In this document: in pieces, positions 51,259-52,761 of the stretch
How positions within the stretch are numbered: position 1 is the stretch's first letter
Layout: each line of letters starts with the position of its first letter
From: Microbispora oryzae
GTDB taxonomy: Bacteria > Actinomycetota > Actinomycetes > Streptosporangiales > Streptosporangiaceae
Direction: 5' to 3'
NCBI RefSeq assembly: GCF_017896165.1
Contig: NZ_JAFCNB010000031.1
Coordinates: 1-52,761, forward strand
DNA: 52,761 nt
Program-made: the position numbers and the translations under genes
Notes under the pieces: generated by a model
Told to the model about the DNA's origin: nothing
Databases searched by the model: none
Seen by the model: only the letters and a program-made list of their open reading frames with translations

Positions 51259-51441
51259 TCATCGGCGAACCAATTTGCCCACGCGCGCCCTGGGTGTAAT
51301 CCTGTTTTTTTTCTTGACGCTTCGTATCAAGCGTTGAACATCATTGGGGCTGTTAATCCTGTTTAGAAGCCGAGTCCACAGGTCGGGGCCGACGAGACCA
51401 CTTAGCCACCACGCAACAACTGCTAGTACGACGGTTCCCAT
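51259..51441 (-). CDS. N-terminal part of the same low-GC protein (membrane anchor), out of frame
   Basis: 60 codons: MGTVVLAVVAWWLSGLVGPD (a transmembrane helix), then RLLNRINSPNDVQRLIRSVK followed by Lys codons at an A8 run (51305-51312 on the plus strand as T8). In frame it then ends after 14 unrelated residues, but the +1 frame after the run reads TGLHPGRAWANWFADDAIWD and continues without a stop into the repeat gene. So this is likely the true start of that gene. Confidence 0.6.
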   Translation of the reverse strand: MGTVVLAVVAWWLSGLVGPDLWTRLLNRINSPNDVQRLIRSVKKKNRITPRARVGKLVRR

Positions 51442-51815
51442 CTGATTCCCTTGCTAGTCCTTCTGTGTCTAGCCAGTCTGCTCACCCGAGGCCTTCCCAT
51501 CAAGAGCGGGCTCCCGCGTCCGAGCCCGGGGAGGTCTTCTCCCGCAGAAAGATGGGTAGGGGGGCTTTCTTGATCCATCTTCAGATTCAGCGGCTCGCAT
51601 GTTGCCTGACGGGACAGACAGCATGCACCAACTATTGCCGAGTTGAACTCATAGGGATCAAGGGCAGCGCTCCGCGCCGCCTCGCGGCCCTCCGCCCGCT
51701 CGGCGGCCGGGCATGCGGCCTGGGGGCCGGTCCCGGCCGCCGGCAGCTCGGGCCGCCCGCTGCAAACGGCCGCGTACCTCAGCAATCCGAAAACAGCAAC
51801 CGCTGACGCGGACGA
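51442..51815. other. Non-coding gap
   Basis: 374 bp between the HIT gene stop and the anchor gene start. Frames of up to 120 codons exist but are Arg/Pro/Ala-rich without ribosome sites or family signal. The promoter of the low-GC gene should lie near 51450-51500. Confidence 0.45.
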
Positions 51816-52307
51816 TCAGGTGAGAGGCTCGCTCCTCCCGCCAGTTTCCATTTCGGGGAACCCTAAGGCTGCCAAGCCGAACTGCACCGCTTCAGCTTCC
51901 CGATCGAGCAGGCTTCGATCCCTGGTGCCCCAGTTGGCCTCTATCCGGAAGGCATCCCCCACAAACCGAGGGAACACGTGCAGATGGAAGTGAAAGACCT
52001 CCTGAAAAGCGGCTTCGCCGTCCGCCAGGAAGATGTTCACACCCTCGCAGCGAAGACCTGAGCGCCGCAGAGCCCGCCCCATACGGTGGCCGATCCTCCA
52101 CACATGTGCGCTTGTTTCCTCATCTAGGTCCTCCAGTCCAACAGCATGCATGCGGGGAATCACAAGAAGATGGCCAGGCGTGATCGCTCCAAGATCCATG
52201 ATCACCACTACGCGATCGTCTGCGTAGGGGATACTCGCCTCAGCCTCACCGTGGACGATGGCGCAGAAGATGCAGCTCGGGCTCTCAAGATCTCCCATGT
52301 ACAGCAT
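51816..52307 (-). CDS. HIT-family hydrolase
   Basis: 163 aa. Zinc/N-terminal CIFCAIVHGE (residues 13-22), middle DLGAITPGHLLVIPRMHAVG, and catalytic HFHLHVFPR (HxHxHxx) near residue 113. Family cleaves nucleotide phosphoramidates, adenylylated compounds or dinucleoside polyphosphates. ATG 52307 has no clear ribosome site; ATG 52298 is equally plausible. Lies in the lower-GC island; such genes are frequent in actinomycete integrative elements. Confidence 0.88.
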   Translation of the reverse strand: MLYMGDLESPSCIFCAIVHGEAEASIPYADDRVVVIMDLGAITPGHLLVIPRMHAVGLEDLDEETSAHVWRIGHRMGRALRRSGLRCEGVNIFLADGEAAFQEVFHFHLHVFPRFVGDAFRIEANWGTRDRSLLDREAEAVQFGLAALGFPEMETGGRSEPLT

Positions 52308-52543
52308 GGTGGTGCAATGCAGCGCGTATGACGATTGCTTTTCGCCGGTAAGCAGGTCACAGGACTGTCCATCGCAGGTCCGGCCTGCTCAAAAGGCTAG
52401 GCGGGAAGCGGCCCCTCCCTTTCTGCCTCCGGCGGGGGCGCTCCGGCTCCAGGATGATCAGCCGCGCATTGCCGAAGGCCGTAGATGGCTGAGGTAGAGG
52501 CCTGATCATCCCGCCGCCATCGACCCGGGACAAGCCGAGCAGA

Positions 52544-52607
52544 CCAGGGCCAGGGGGCAAGGTCGTTCGTCCAGTGGGGCGCTCCACCTTGCCCCACCTG
52601 GCCCTGG
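52544..52607. repeat. Inverted repeat
   Basis: Left arm 52544-52563 and right arm 52586-52607 (20 and 22 bp; one 2 nt indel), loop 22 nt, core CCAGGGCCAGG and GGCAAGGT. In the 454 bp gap at the right edge with no recognisable gene. Confidence 0.7.
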
Positions 52608-52663
52608 CCCGCTTCCCCTTCGGGCGGGTCGACGGGAGCAATGATCGAAACCTGTGGATCTGC

Positions 52664-52748
52664 CGGGAAGGGTGTACCTTCCCGAATCATCTGATCATGG
52701 TTTCGAGATAAGGCCGACGCGCCAACGTCGGTCGGGAAGGCACACCCG
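52664..52748. repeat. Clustered CGGGAAGG half-sites (operator or iteron array)
   Basis: Hairpin CGGGAAGG-GTGTA-CCTTCCCG at 52664-52684, and the half-site again at 52733-52740 as CGGGAAGGCACACCC. The pair 52670-52685 and 52732-52747 is also a 16 bp inverted repeat with one mismatch. Probably an operator array or origin-type repeat for a gene that begins past the right edge. Confidence 0.55.
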
Positions 52749-52761
52749 TGCCGCTTACCGT

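Noticed and set aside
51423..51785. 120-codon frame upstream of the low-GC gene
   Set aside because: Low-complexity Arg/Ala/Gly composition, no ribosome site.
52397..52690. 97-codon frame at the right edge
   Set aside because: Covers the inverted repeats, no family signal.
1..52761. CRISPR arrays, rRNA genes, phage structural genes
   Set aside because: None seen; repeats found are inverted or two-copy only.

Overview
High-GC actinomycete chromosome (about 70-75% GC in most genes, GTG starts common, GGAGG-type ribosome sites, tRNA without an encoded CCA end, SigE-family sigma factor, DHA2 exporters). The gene types suggest a filamentous actinomycete of the Streptosporangiales or Streptomycetales kind; the genus cannot be fixed from this window.

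Layout. 1-0.9 kb: C-terminal end of a transposase abutting an AraC regulator that lacks its second HTH, so an IS probably broke it. 1-10 kb: ordinary accessory genes (NmrA-like protein, two paralogous quinone oxidoreductases around a GNAT, two TetR regulators, SDRs, LysR, a secreted protein), then a degenerate recombinase scrap. 10.3-24.4 kb: a RiPP biosynthetic cluster. 24.6-31.4 kb: GPP34 protein, secreted GH43 glycosidase flanked by a copy of its own 3' end, DHA2 exporter, small membrane and secreted proteins. 31.7-47.7 kb: housekeeping-like accessory genes (XRE/SDR pair, PemK-like toxin, MFS, nucleosidase, STAS, MBL, Nudix-NYN fusion, M15 peptidase, AAA ATPase, MauE pair, SigE, thermonuclease). 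47.8-49.3 kb: MarR/YceI, a DnaA-box palindrome, and tRNA-Ser(GCU). 49.3-52.8 kb: lower-GC island remnant with a truncated integrase, a repeat-type protein split by an A8 run, a HIT protein and clustered inverted repeats.

Main system. Genes from 24264 down to 11244 (minus strand) are tightly packed or overlapping and read: LLM-class flavin/F420 oxidoreductase, MpaB-like RRE protein, methyltransferase (MpaM), class III aminotransferase (MpaD), Fe-ADH-fold dehydrogenase (MpaC), two precursor peptides of 58 and 60 aa ending in Thr, small two-helix membrane protein, ABC ATPase, ABC permease, M50 intramembrane protease (MpaP), class III lanthipeptide synthetase (LanKC), and GT2 glycosyltransferase. 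A TrmB/LuxR-type regulator faces it at 10273. The B/C/D/M/P set plus Thr-ending precursors is the hallmark of daptides, whose C-terminal Thr is converted to a dimethylated 1,2-diaminopropane. The unusual part is the added LanKC, LLM oxidoreductase and glycosyltransferase, while neither precursor contains Cys. My model is a daptide whose Ser/Thr are dehydrated without ring formation, perhaps then reduced to D-residues, and possibly glycosylated. That model is inference; the gene content is seen directly.
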